A stretch of DNA of 64,000 nucleotides from Pseudomonadota bacterium. GTDB lineage: Bacteria; Pseudomonadota; Alphaproteobacteria; Rhizobiales; Aestuariivirgaceae. The notes under the pieces are model-generated. The model was given only the letters and a program-made list of their open reading frames with translations, had not been told where the DNA came from and did no database searches. Positions within the stretch are counted from its first letter, which is position 1. The number at the start of each line of letters is the position of its first letter. Position numbers and translations under genes: made by a program. The stretch is taken from contig JAIUNJ010000004.1 of the NCBI GenBank assembly GCA_020161855.1, forward strand, positions 248,001-312,000, read 5' to 3'. Positions 9,779-18,110 of the stretch are shown here, piece after piece.

Positions 9779-10569
9779 TATGCAACAGTTCCGTTCATGT
9801 CGTGAGTGTCGGTGAGGCGCAGGTCGACGCCGTTATGCTTGCAGAGTTCGGCAATGGCTTCCGGGGGCATGCGATCGGTGACGAAGGTGCTGACCTGCGA
9901 CATATGCGCGATGCGGACCGGCGCCGAGCGCGAGAACTTCATGGCATCGGCCACCAGCATCACATGGCGCGAGTTGCCCATGATGGCCTTGGCGGCGCGG
10001 ACCTCTCGCACGTCGAAATCGAGAAGGGCGCCATCGCCATCAATGGCCGAAACACCCATGACGGCATGATCGACCTTGAACTGGCTGATCATGTCCACAG
10101 CACTCTCGCCGACGATGCCGCCGTCGCTGCTGCGCAGCGTGCCCCCGACGACGATCACGTCGATGCGCGGGCAGGGCATGAGGATGCCGGCTACATGAAT
10201 GTTGTTGGTGATGACGAGAAGGCCCTGATGATGAATGAGGGCGCGCGCCACCTCTTCGGTGGTGGTGCCGATATTGATGAAGAGCGAGCAGTTGTCCGGG
10301 ATCAGCGAGGCGGCGAGCTGGCCGATGCGGCGCTTCTCGGCGGCAGCGAGATTGCGCCGCGCCTCATAGGCCATGTTCTCGACACCGGAGGAGAGCATGG
10401 CGCCGCCATGGGTGCGCGCCAGGATGCGGCCGTCACAGAGTTCGTTCAGATCCTTGCGGATGGTCTGCGGGCTGACACTGAAGCGGCCGGCCAGTTCATC
10501 GACGGCGACACTGCCGGTCTGGCGGGCGAGCACAAGGATCTGTTGCTGTCGGGGGCTGAGAGCCAGCAT
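9778..10569 (-). CDS. glpR: DeoR-family repressor, GlpR-like
   Basis: 263 residues from MLALSPRQQQILVLARQ. The ATG has AGGAA six bases upstream; the frame is open a further 42 codons, but that stretch is low-complexity basic sequence and unlikely to be translated. The N-terminal winged helix (residues about 1-57, FSVSPQTIRKDLNEL as recognition helix) is followed by a sugar-phosphate-sensing DeoR_C domain with NIGTTTEEVA and a C-terminal LVADAMKFSRSAPVRIA motif. It heads the glpR-glpD-glpK-aldolase operon and should repress it, with glycerol 3-phosphate as inducer (family knowledge). A GAAA-rich upstream tract may be its operator. Confidence 0.88.
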   Translation of the reverse strand: MLALSPRQQQILVLARQTGSVAVDELAGRFSVSPQTIRKDLNELCDGRILARTHGGAMLSSGVENMAYEARRNLAAAEKRRIGQLAASLIPDNCSLFINIGTTTEEVARALIHHQGLLVITNNIHVAGILMPCPRIDVIVVGGTLRSSDGGIVGESAVDMISQFKVDHAVMGVSAIDGDGALLDFDVREVRAAKAIMGNSRHVMLVADAMKFSRSAPVRIAHMSQVSTFVTDRMPPEAIAELCKHNGVDLRLTDTHDMNGTVA

Positions 10570-10594
10570 GGGGTTCCTGCGATTCCGTGCGCGT

Positions 10595-10618
10595 CTTTTT
10601 TCATTTTTTTTCGCTTTC
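10595..10618 (-). promoter_or_regulatory. possible GlpR operator: GAAA-repeat tract
   Basis: Read on the minus strand this 24-bp tract, 26 bp upstream of the glpR start, is made of repeated GAAA units (GAAAGCGAAA, then AATGAAAAAAG). DeoR/GlpR-type repressors commonly bind repeated TTTC/GAAA half-sites. Position and composition are seen; binding is inference. Confidence 0.35.
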
Positions 10619-10774
10619 GGCAAGAATGGTTCGAATCTGAAAGTCAAAAAGTATTGCTGCGAAATGGCTGGTTTTCGGATTGTGCGTTGCAGCATTCAGA
10701 TCGATGCCGGACCTGCCTTGCGCCCGGCGATGGCCGCGGCCGCGAGCTATGCGCCATCAATATTCTGATACATA

Positions 10775-10802
10775 TTGACCCTTGCCAGCAAAAACGTACA
10801 TA
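10775..10802 (+). promoter_or_regulatory. sigma70-like promoter for the 2-oxoacid dehydrogenase operon
   Basis: TTGACC (10775-10780) and TACATA (10797-10802) with a 16-bp spacer, placing the start of transcription about 25 bp before the E1-alpha ATG at 10834. Confidence 0.5.
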
Positions 10803-10833
10803 AGGCGCCAAATCCTCAAGACAGTGTGGTGCC

Positions 10834-11868
10834 ATGGCAGCCAAAAGCGCGACCAAATCCGTTGAACAGGGGCGCAATCTCCGTCCGTTCTATGCAAATC
10901 ACACGCCCGAGCAGCTGAAGGAAGCGCTGCGCCGCATGTGGCTGGTCCGGCGCTTCGAGGAGATGGCGGAAGAATCATACATCCGCGGCCTGACCCACGG
11001 CACCATGCATCTGTCGATCGGCCAGGAGGCTTCAGCCGTCGGCATCTGCCTTGAGCTGACCGACAAGGACTACATTACCTCAACCCATCGCGGCCACGGC
11101 CACTGCATCGGCAAGGGCGCTGAGGTGAAATACATGTTCGCCGAGTTCTTCGGCAAGGAAGAGGGCTATTGCCGGGGCCGCGGCGGCTCCATGCACATCG
11201 CCGATCCGGCGACGGGCAACCTGGGCGCCAACGGCATCGTCGGCGGCGGCTTGCCGCTGGCCACGGGTGCGGCACTCGCCATCAAGAAGCGCGGCAGCAA
11301 GGATGTGGCCGTGTGCTTCTTCGGCGACGGCGCCAACAATGAAGGCGCCTTCCACGAGTCGCTCAACATCGCCGCGGTTTGGAAGCTGCCGGTGATCTAT
11401 GTCTGCGAGAACAACCAGTATGGCATGTCGGTCTCGACCGAGCGTTCCACCGCCGTCAAGGACGTGGCCACGCGCGCTGCCGCCTACAACATGCCGGGCG
11501 TCATCGTCGACGGCAACAGCATCGCCGACGTGAACGAGGCCATGACGGCCGCGATGGAACGGGCCCGCAACGGCGAAGGCCCGACGCTGATCGAATGCAA
11601 GACCTACCGGACGCGCGGCCATTCGCGCTCGGACCGCAACCGCTATCGCAGCAAGGAAGAGATCGAGAGCTGGAAGGGCAAGGACCCGATCCCGGCCTTC
11701 GAGGACGAATTGATGGCCTTGGGCATTCTCACCCAGGCCGATGTCGAAGGCGTTCGCGCCGGCGTGGAGAAGGACATCCAGGACGGCTTTGACTTCGCCA
11801 CCAAGGGCACCAATCCAGAACCTTCATCGCTGCTGCGCGGTGTCTATACGACGGGAGACGCCGCATGA
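10834..11868 (+). CDS. pdhA: pyruvate/acetoin dehydrogenase E1 component, alpha subunit
   Basis: 344 residues. The thiamine-diphosphate-binding motif is present as [15 protein letters not shown], ending in ENNQYGMS, and the phosphorylation-loop-like [11 protein letters not shown] follows. Typical alpha-subunit elements [20 protein letters not shown] and [13 protein letters not shown] are intact. With the beta subunit it decarboxylates a 2-oxoacid (or cleaves acetoin) and transfers the acyl group to the E2 lipoyl arm. The gene overlaps the beta gene by 4 bp (ATGA). Sequence alone does not separate pyruvate from acetoin dehydrogenase; the short alpha subunit and the beta subunit without a lipoyl domain leave acetoin possible. 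Confidence 0.82.
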   Translation: MAAKSATKSVEQGRNLRPFYANHTPEQLKEALRRMWLVRRFEEMAEESYIRGLTHGTMHLSIGQEASAVGICLELTDKDYITSTHRGHGHCIGKGAEVKYMFAEFFGKEEGYCRGRGGSMHIADPATGNLGANGIVGGGLPLATGAALAIKKRGSKDVAVCFFGDGANNEGAFHESLNIAAVWKLPVIYVCENNQYGMSVSTERSTAVKDVATRAAAYNMPGVIVDGNSIADVNEAMTAAMERARNGEGPTLIECKTYRTRGHSRSDRNRYRSKEEIESWKGKDPIPAFEDELMALGILTQADVEGVRAGVEKDIQDGFDFATKGTNPEPSSLLRGVYTTGDAA

Positions 11869-12863
11869 GCGAGAATGTCCGTGAACTGAGCTTCTCCGGT
11901 GCCGTGCAGGAAGCCCTGGCCGTGGCCATGGAAAACGATCCGCGCGTCTTCCTAATGGGTGAAGACATTGGCGTCTATGGCGGCGCCTTCCAGGTGACCG
12001 GTGATCTGGTGCATCGCTTCGGCGAGGACCGCGTGATGGACACGCCGATCTCTGAGCTCGGCGGTGCCGGCGTGGCCGTGGGTGCGGCAGTGGCCGGTGC
12101 GCGACCTGTCTACGAGTTCCAGTTCTCCGACTTCGCCTCGCTTGCCATGGAGCAGATCGTCAACCAGGCCGCCAAGATGCGCTTCATGCTCGGCGGCAAG
12201 GTGTCGGTGCCTGTCGTCTTCCGCATGCCTTGCGGCTCCGGCACGGGTGCAGCGGCGCAGCATTCACAGTCGCTGGAAGCCTGGTTCGGCCATGTGCCGG
12301 GACTGAAGGTTGTCGAGGCGGCAACGCCGGAAGATGCCAAGGGCCTGCTTCTCGCCGCGATCGAGGATCCCGATCCGGTGCTCGTGTTCGAACACAAGCT
12401 TCTCTACAAGATCAAGGGCCATGTGCCCGAGGGCCACTACACGACGCCGATCGGCAAGGCCCTTGTCCGCCGCCAGGGCAAGGATGCCACGGTGGTGGCT
12501 GCGGCCATCATGGTGCACAAGGCGCTGGAAGCGGCTGAAGTGCTCGCCGGTGAAGGCATCGACATCGAAGTGATCGACCTGCGCACCATCCGCCCCATCG
12601 ATACGGCAACGATCATCGAAAGCGTCAAGAAGACGACGCGGCTCGCCTGTGTCTATGAAGGCGTCAAGACGCTGGGCATCGGCGCGGAGATTTCCGCGCT
12701 CATCGCCGAAAGCGAAGCCTTCGACTATCTCGACGCGCCGATCATGCGCCTGGGCGGGGCCGAAAGCCCGATCCCCTATAGCCCCATCCTCGAGAAGGCC
12801 GCCGTGCCTCAAACCGACGACATCGTGGCGGGCCTGCGCAACCTCGTGAAGGGCCGGATCTAA
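11865..12863 (+). CDS. pdhB: pyruvate/acetoin dehydrogenase E1 component, beta subunit
   Basis: 332 residues, transketolase-like pyrimidine-binding fold. The motifs [18 protein letters not shown] (about 28-45), [17 protein letters not shown] and [20 protein letters not shown] are typical of E1-beta. Many alphaproteobacterial PDH beta subunits carry an N-terminal lipoyl domain, but this one starts directly with the catalytic domain. It overlaps the alpha gene by 4 bp and lies 4 bp before the E2 gene, so a 1:1:1 operon is evident. The subunit binds the aminopyrimidine half of ThDP and forms the alpha2beta2 tetramer. Confidence 0.85.
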   Translation: MSENVRELSFSGAVQEALAVAMENDPRVFLMGEDIGVYGGAFQVTGDLVHRFGEDRVMDTPISELGGAGVAVGAAVAGARPVYEFQFSDFASLAMEQIVNQAAKMRFMLGGKVSVPVVFRMPCGSGTGAAAQHSQSLEAWFGHVPGLKVVEAATPEDAKGLLLAAIEDPDPVLVFEHKLLYKIKGHVPEGHYTTPIGKALVRRQGKDATVVAAAIMVHKALEAAEVLAGEGIDIEVIDLRTIRPIDTATIIESVKKTTRLACVYEGVKTLGIGAEISALIAESEAFDYLDAPIMRLGGAESPIPYSPILEKAAVPQTDDIVAGLRNLVKGRI

Positions 12864-12867
12864 GACC

Positions 12868-14136
12868 ATGGCGACAGAAGTCATCCTGCCCAAAGTCGAC
12901 ATGGACATGACCACGGGCACCATCAGCAAGTGGCTCGTGAAAGACGGCGATACGGTCAAGAAGGGCGCTGTGCTCTTCGAGATCGAGACCGACAAGGCGG
13001 CGATGGAAATCGAGTCGCCGGCCGATGGCGTGATCAAGATCGGCGATGCGCCCGAAAAGGCCGTGCTGCCGATCGGCGCTGTCGTGGGATTGATCTTCGG
13101 TGCCGGTGAAACGCCGGTTGCCCCGGGCAAGGGCGCTGCTGCAGCGCCTGCCGCCGCCGCACCGGCCGCGGCTGCTGCCGCAGCACCAGCGGCTGCCGTT
13201 ACCGCGGCACCCGCCGCTGCATCGCTCCCCGGTTCGGGCCGCCGCGCCACGCCGCTCGCCCGCAGGCTGGCTCGCCAGAAGGGCCTTTCACTCGATGCAA
13301 TTGCAGGCTCGGGCCCCCATGGCCGCATCGTTGCGGCCGATGTCGAGGCTGCCAAGACAACAAAACCCGCAGCCGGTACGGCACCTGCTCTCGCCGCGCC
13401 GCTTGAAGATGTGCGCGGCTTCTACCAGCCCGGCAGCTACGACGTGGTGCCGCTCGACGGCATGCGCCGGACCATTGCCCAGCGCCTGACGCAATCGAAG
13501 CAGACGGTTCCGCATTTCTATCTGTCGACCAGCTGCGTGCTCGACGAGCTTCTGTCGGTGCGCGAGCGCCTGAACGGCCATGCGCCGAAGAATGCCGACA
13601 AGACGCCGGCCTGGAAGCTTTCGGTCAATGACTTCATCATCAAGGCGCTGGCATTGGCCCTGCAGAAGGTGCCTGCCGCCAATGTGACCTTCGCCAATGA
13701 CTCGATCCTGCAGCACAAGACGAGCGATGTGGGCGTAGCCGTTGCCATCGAAGGCGGCCTCTTCACCCCGATCATCCGCGCCGCGGAAAGCAAGACCCTG
13801 TCGCAGATCTCAATCGAGATGAAGGATCTCGCCACCCGCGCCCGCAGCCGCAAGCTGCAGCCCTCCGAATACCAGGGTGGCACGACGGCGGTCTCCAACC
13901 TCGGCATGTTCGGTGTCGAACAGTTCAACGCCATCATCAATCCGCCGCAGGCCACGATCCTGGCCGTTGGCGCAGGCGCTGAAACATTCGTGGCCGTGAA
14001 CAAGCAGCCGGTGCTGAAGACGGTGATGAAGGTGACGCTCTCCTGCGATCACCGCGCCGTTGACGGGGCCGTCGGCGCAGAGCTTCTCGCCGCCTTCAAG
14101 TCGCTTATCGAAGAACCGGCTCTGATGCTGGCATAG
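12868..14136 (+). CDS. pdhC: dihydrolipoamide acyltransferase (E2) of the 2-oxoacid dehydrogenase complex
   Basis: 422 residues with standard E2 architecture: an N-terminal lipoyl domain (residues 1-76, lipoyl Lys in IETDKAAMEIES), an Ala/Pro linker (about 88-125), an E1/E3-binding domain (about 127-163, TPLARRLARQKGLSLDAIAG), a second flexible linker and the catalytic domain (about 190-422) ending in the HxxxDG motif (SCDHRAVDGAVGAELL). It transfers the acetyl group from lipoamide to CoA. No dihydrolipoyl dehydrogenase gene follows, so E3 must be supplied from elsewhere. The last 32 bp overlap the end of the convergent DMT gene. Confidence 0.9.
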   Translation: MATEVILPKVDMDMTTGTISKWLVKDGDTVKKGAVLFEIETDKAAMEIESPADGVIKIGDAPEKAVLPIGAVVGLIFGAGETPVAPGKGAAAAPAAAAPAAAAAAAPAAAVTAAPAAASLPGSGRRATPLARRLARQKGLSLDAIAGSGPHGRIVAADVEAAKTTKPAAGTAPALAAPLEDVRGFYQPGSYDVVPLDGMRRTIAQRLTQSKQTVPHFYLSTSCVLDELLSVRERLNGHAPKNADKTPAWKLSVNDFIIKALALALQKVPAANVTFANDSILQHKTSDVGVAVAIEGGLFTPIIRAAESKTLSQISIEMKDLATRARSRKLQPSEYQGGTTAVSNLGMFGVEQFNAIINPPQATILAVGAGAETFVAVNKQPVLKTVMKVTLSCDHRAVDGAVGAELLAAFKSLIEEPALMLA

Positions 14137-15067
14137 GATCGGCGGCGACTTTCGCCGCTGCCTTGCTCTTGCGCGAGTCCGCCCAGGTGAAATAGCCGAC
14201 ACCGGCGAGTACCATGCCTGAGCCAATGGCGTCGGCCAGGGTGAAAGGCTCACCAAGGATCGAGACGGCAAGCCCGATCGTGACCAGCGGCGAGATGGTG
14301 GAAATCATGGCCACCACCTGCGCATTGGTGCGCGCCATGCCCGCATTGATGAGGAACGACGGTATCACCGTGGCAAAGATGGCCGTGCCGAAGGACATCC
14401 AGATGAACCACGAGGTGGCGGTGAAATCACCGCCGCTGACAATGGCCTGATGCAGAACGCAGGCCACGCCTGATGCCGTGAGCGCCACCGAGGTGAAGAG
14501 GACGCTGCCCATCACTGTGATGAACTGCTTGGCCAGCAGTTGGTAGATGGCAAAGAGCAGGGCGCAGATGAGCACCAGCACGGTGCCGATGATGACATTC
14601 GAGCCCCCTTCCGGCAGGTCCATGCCGAAGACGATGGCAAGGCCGAGATAGCTGATGAAGGCACCGAGCAGACCATGCGATGTGAGCTTCTGTTTCCAGA
14701 CAGCCGCACCGATGAGCATGACGAAGATCGGATAGGTGAAGAGCACCAGGCGCTCCAGTTGCGCGCTGATATACTCGAGGCCTTTGAAGTCGGTGTAGGA
14801 CGACAGGTAATAGCCGATGCAGCCGGTGCCGATGGCCTTGAGGAGAGTCATGCGGTCAGGCAGGGGTTCGCCGCGCAGCTGCTTCTGGCGCCAGGCCCAG
14901 AGCCCGGCCACCACGAAGAACGGGATCGCAAAGATCATGCGATAGGCCAGCATCAGGGCGGCGTTGACGTCGTCCTGATAGGCAAGCTTGATGAAAATGG
15001 CCTTGGTGGAAAAGAGCGCGGCGCCTGCGGCCACGAACCAATAGCCAAGCTGGCGTCCCTGGAACAT
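14105..15067 (-). CDS. DMT-superfamily (EamA) transporter
   Basis: 320 residues from MFQGRQLGYWFV. The frame is open far upstream, but that part is the shadow of the RES gene; an ATG four codons upstream (MPPP) is the only other plausible start. Ten hydrophobic segments in two EamA repeats are visible (for example AGAALFSTKAIFIKLAY and GTAIFATVIPSFLINAG). The protein is an inner-membrane exporter of unknown metabolite. The basic Ala/Lys tail and the 32-bp 3' overlap with the E2 gene on the other strand are unusual but small. Confidence 0.8.
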   Translation of the reverse strand: MFQGRQLGYWFVAAGAALFSTKAIFIKLAYQDDVNAALMLAYRMIFAIPFFVVAGLWAWRQKQLRGEPLPDRMTLLKAIGTGCIGYYLSSYTDFKGLEYISAQLERLVLFTYPIFVMLIGAAVWKQKLTSHGLLGAFISYLGLAIVFGMDLPEGGSNVIIGTVLVLICALLFAIYQLLAKQFITVMGSVLFTSVALTASGVACVLHQAIVSGGDFTATSWFIWMSFGTAIFATVIPSFLINAGMARTNAQVVAMISTISPLVTIGLAVSILGEPFTLADAIGSGMVLAGVGYFTWADSRKSKAAAKVAADPMPASEPVLR

Positions 15068-15143
15068 GGGCGGCGGCATACACGGAAGCCGGACGAAGGC
15101 ACAGAAACGTCGCTGCCGTGGCCCCATGACGGCAGGGTATGGC

Positions 15144-15716
15144 TCAGCGGCAGTTGGCCTTGCCCCAGGCGGCGAGATCGACAGCACCATGATCCCGCAC
15201 ATGCCTGACCTGATCCTCCGCCAGATGGCCCATGAGCAGCACCGTGTTCGACGCGGGCCAACGGGCGCTCGGCACGACGAGCGCATCGAAGCCGAGAAAA
15301 TGCGCTGCCTCGGCAAGCTTCTGGCTTGCGGCATATTCCGCGTTGCGCCGGGCATAGGCCGCCGTACCGAAGCCGTGCGGATCGATGCCGAAGGGTTGCA
15401 AGGCATCGAGGGAGGTGAAGACCAGCGCCTTGTGCAGGGCCGCGTGGATTTCGTGAAGATGAAACTTCGCCTGCGAGGGGAAGACAGGCTGCAGGCGTGA
15501 CAGGTGATAGTGAACCTCGGCCTTGGCGCCATCAGCGGCATTGGCCGTGTAGAGGACATCGAAACTGCCATCGTCCCAGCGCCCGCCGGGGCCGGATGGC
15601 ATCAGCGGGTCGCGGCCGCTGCGCACAATCCGCCAAAGCTGGAAATCTCCGGCCTGTGCTTCACAGGCGGCCAGACGATCCAGCAAGCCGGGATCGCGGA
15701 TGATCCGCTGGGCCAT
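15144..15716 (-). CDS. RES-domain toxin of a type II toxin-antitoxin pair
   Basis: 190 residues with the RES fold: an early Arg in LWRIVRSGRDP, GGRWDDGSFDVLYTANAAD with the conserved Tyr, an AEVHYHL segment with the conserved Glu, and a late Ser in VVPSARWPASN. RES toxins characterised elsewhere degrade or modify NAD+ and stop growth. Its start is 3 bp after the stop of the Xre-type antitoxin gene, the usual antitoxin-first order of RES-Xre modules. Toxicity is family-based inference; the catalytic residues appear present. Confidence 0.82.
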   Translation of the reverse strand: MAQRIIRDPGLLDRLAACEAQAGDFQLWRIVRSGRDPLMPSGPGGRWDDGSFDVLYTANAADGAKAEVHYHLSRLQPVFPSQAKFHLHEIHAALHKALVFTSLDALQPFGIDPHGFGTAAYARRNAEYAASQKLAEAAHFLGFDALVVPSARWPASNTVLLMGHLAEDQVRHVRDHGAVDLAAWGKANCR

Positions 15717-15719
15717 GGG

Positions 15720-16067
15720 CTAGAGAAACGCGCTTGCGTCCAGCCGGTCCAGTACGGCGACGACATCTTCGGTGCGGCCCGACGCAATCAGGTCGATGGC
15801 GCGGGCACCATCCAGCTGCGGATGCCGGGCAAAGAGCCAGATGCGGACCTCGGCTGCCGTATAATAGTCCCGGAGCCGCGTCACCACATAATGCAGGTCG
15901 GAGAGCAGCAGCTGGGTTCTGGGATGCGGCAGGGCGCTGCCCTTGATCCAGCGTGACACCGTTGCCTCGGAGACATCGGCAATATTTGCCATGTCGACGC
16001 CCTTGAGGCCGCCGGTTTCCCGAAGGCCCTCAAGGTAATGCGCAATGGCTGACTGGGTCTGAAGCAT
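15720..16067 (-). CDS. Xre/MbcA/ParS-type antitoxin
   Basis: 115 residues: an N-terminal helix-turn-helix (VDMANIADVSEATVSRWIKG, about residues 24-43) and a C-terminal MbcA/ParS-like toxin-binding domain (AEVRIWLFARHPQLDGARAIDLI). It would neutralise the RES protein and repress its own operon through the palindrome that begins 5 bp upstream of its ATG. The pair is compact and carries its own promoter. I see no transposition or phage genes next to it. Confidence 0.83.
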   Translation of the reverse strand: MLQTQSAIAHYLEGLRETGGLKGVDMANIADVSEATVSRWIKGSALPHPRTQLLLSDLHYVVTRLRDYYTAAEVRIWLFARHPQLDGARAIDLIASGRTEDVVAVLDRLDASAFL

Positions 16068-16071
16068 GGGC

Positions 16072-16115
16072 TACATTTTCCTTTCACAGATATAGTCTCG
16101 TGAAAGGAAAATGTA
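16072..16115 (-). promoter_or_regulatory. RES-Xre promoter embedded in a 16-bp-arm inverted repeat (autoregulatory operator)
   Basis: TACATTTTCCTTTCAC (16072-16087) and its exact reverse complement (16100-16115) are separated by 12 bp. On the minus strand TTTACA (16117-16112) and TATATC (16094-16089) form a sigma70 promoter with a 17-bp spacer: the -10 box lies in the loop and the -35 box covers the distal arm end. The start codon is 5 bp beyond the proximal arm. Binding of the antitoxin here would block RNA polymerase directly. Confidence 0.8.
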
Positions 16116-16122
16116 AAGACGG

Positions 16123-17595
16123 CTAACGCCTTGTCAGGCCACCCAAAATTCCGCGCACCAGGGCGCTGCCAATGGAGCGGGCGACGGAACCAGCCATGTT
16201 CTTGACGAAACGGTCGGTGGCCGTCTCGCGGGTGCGGGTGGCGCGCGGCGGTGAGGACCTTTCGGCCTTTGCCGCTGCCTTGGCCTGCCTGGCTTCGGCC
16301 TCCGCGGCGGCGCGCTCCCTGGCTTTCGCGGCAAGCTTCTCGTAGGCGGACTCGCGATCCACGGCCTCATCATACTGACCGGCGAGCGGGGAGTTCCTCA
16401 CGAGCTTCGCGCGTTCCTCAGGTGTGATCGGCCCGAGCCGCGATGACGGCGGACGGATGAGCGTGCGCTCCACCATGGTCGGAATCCCCTTGGGATCGAG
16501 CACCGAGACAAGCGCCTCGCCCTTGCCCAGCTCCGTGATCGCCGTCTCGGTCTTGAACCTGGGGTTGGGCCGGAAGGTCGAGGCGGCGGTGGCTACCGCC
16601 TTCTGTTCGCGCGGCGTGTAGGCGCGCAGGGCGTGCTGCACGCGATTACCCATCTGGGCCAGCACCGCCTCCGGCACATCGAGCGGGTTCTGCGTGACGA
16701 AATAGATGCCGACGCCCTTGGAGCGGATCAGCTTCACCGTCTGCTCGATCTTCTGGATCAGGCCGGGAGGCGCATCATCGAACAGGAGATGGGCTTCATC
16801 GAAGAAGAACACGAGCTTCGGCTTCTCCACATCGCCGACTTCCGGAAGCTCCTCGAACAGTTCCGACATGAGCCAGAGCAGGAAGGTGGCATAGAGCTGC
16901 GGGGAGTTGATGAGCCTGTCCGCGGCGAGCACGTTCATGTAGCCGCGGCCATCGCGGGTGGTGCGCATCAGATCCTTGATGTCGAGGGCAGGCTCGCCAA
17001 AGAACTTGTCTCCGCCCTGTTCATCAATGACCACAAGGCGGCGCTGGATGGCACCGATGGTCTGGTCATTGATGTTGCCGTAGTCGGTGGTGATCTCCTT
17101 GCCACGGCCGGCGAGATCCTTGAGCAGGGCGCGCAGGTCCTTGAGATCGAGGAGGGCCAAGCCTTCCTCATCGGCAATCTTGAAGGCGATGTTGAGAGCG
17201 CCTTCCTGCGCATCGCTCAGGCCCATGAGGCGCGACAGCATGAGCGGACCCATTTCAGAGATGGTGGTGCGGATCGGATGACCCTGCGTGCCAAAGAGAT
17301 CCCAGAAGATCGTCGGCGTGGCCGCGAAGTCATAGTCGTCGAAGCCGATCTTCCTGGCGCGCTCCACGAGAAAATCCTGCGGCTTGCCTTCCATGGCGAT
17401 GCCCGCAAGATCACCCTTCACATCGGCGGCGAGAACCGGAACGCCTGCGGCACAGAAACCTTCCGCCATGATCTGCAGCGTCACCGTCTTGCCAGTACCG
17501 GTGGCACCTGTCACGAGCCCGTGGCGATTGGCCATGGCGAGGAAAAGCTCTTCGCGCTTTTCGCTCTTGCCCAGAAAGATGGAATCACCGGCCAT
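16123..17595 (-). CDS. HerA-like ATPase, YjgR/DUF853 family
   Basis: 490 residues. Walker A is GLVTGATGTGKTVTLQ (about residues 26-41), Walker B LVFFFDEAHLLFDD, and the arginine-finger-like C-terminal part VQHALRAYTPREQKAV belongs to the HerA/FtsK-type hexameric ATPase fold. The C-terminus is Ala/Arg/Lys-rich (about residues 405-465), then a short conserved end. E. coli YjgR is its closest well-known relative; the physiological role is unknown, though a DNA-translocating motor is plausible. It sits head to head with the small gene at 17646 and downstream of nothing related. Confidence 0.85.
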   Translation of the reverse strand: MAGDSIFLGKSEKREELFLAMANRHGLVTGATGTGKTVTLQIMAEGFCAAGVPVLAADVKGDLAGIAMEGKPQDFLVERARKIGFDDYDFAATPTIFWDLFGTQGHPIRTTISEMGPLMLSRLMGLSDAQEGALNIAFKIADEEGLALLDLKDLRALLKDLAGRGKEITTDYGNINDQTIGAIQRRLVVIDEQGGDKFFGEPALDIKDLMRTTRDGRGYMNVLAADRLINSPQLYATFLLWLMSELFEELPEVGDVEKPKLVFFFDEAHLLFDDAPPGLIQKIEQTVKLIRSKGVGIYFVTQNPLDVPEAVLAQMGNRVQHALRAYTPREQKAVATAASTFRPNPRFKTETAITELGKGEALVSVLDPKGIPTMVERTLIRPPSSRLGPITPEERAKLVRNSPLAGQYDEAVDRESAYEKLAAKARERAAAEAEARQAKAAAKAERSSPPRATRTRETATDRFVKNMAGSVARSIGSALVRGILGGLTRR

Positions 17596-17645
17596 GTCTT
17601 GATCCTCTTTGAAAAAAATCAGCTTCGGCCTATCTGCTCTAAATC

Positions 17646-18047
17646 ATGAGTCAAGGCAAACAGGCGGCGGCGCGCATGGATGAACTTATCGGCACGATTG
17701 TGACGCAGACCGGGCTGACGCCGGCGCGCGTCGAGGAGGCTTTGGGCATCCTGCTCAATCTCGTGAAGACGCAGGGACACCCCGCCAAGGCCGCCGAACT
17801 TCTGGCGAAGCTCGATGGTGCCGAAGCGCTGGTGTCAAGGCATGCACCGCGCCTGACGGGCATGCTGGCCGGCGGCATGATGGGCGGGCCGCTGGCGGCG
17901 CTGACCAAGCTGCAAGCCATCGGTGTTTCCATGGAGCAGACGAAAACCATCGCCAAGGTGCTGCTCGATCATGCCCGCGCCAAGGCCGGGGACGATCTGG
18001 TGCGGGCAGCGGCGGCCAATATTCCCGGGCTGAGCGGTTTTCTGTGA
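17646..18047 (+). CDS. small conserved hypothetical protein
   Basis: 133 residues, mostly helical, with a central Gly/Met-rich stretch (GMLAGGMMGGPLAALTKLQA, about residues 79-98). I do not recognise it firmly; weak resemblance to DUF2267/DUF2780-type helical proteins is the best I can offer. An internal ATG at residue 11 is possible. It is divergent from the HerA-like gene with 50 bp between starts, and 63 bp ahead of the methylmalonyl-CoA mutase operon. There is no signal peptide or clear membrane segment. Confidence 0.55.
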   Translation: MSQGKQAAARMDELIGTIVTQTGLTPARVEEALGILLNLVKTQGHPAKAAELLAKLDGAEALVSRHAPRLTGMLAGGMMGGPLAALTKLQAIGVSMEQTKTIAKVLLDHARAKAGDDLVRAAAANIPGLSGFL

Positions 18048-18110
18048 CGGTGCCAGCACTCGACTTTTGGCTGTTTGCAGCGCAATCTTCCTGACGCTAG
18101 AGCAGGCCCC

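Noticed and set aside
7904-9805. 633-codon open frame on the plus strand opposite glpK and glpD
   Set aside because: Antisense shadow: the two minus-strand genes have complete family motifs, and the plus frame crosses the boundary between them with no recognisable domain.
14105-15571. 488-codon reading of the DMT transporter with a 168-residue N-terminal extension
   Set aside because: The extension overlaps the RES toxin gene in another frame and is Ser/Arg/Pro-rich without domain; the protein start is MFQGRQ at 15067.
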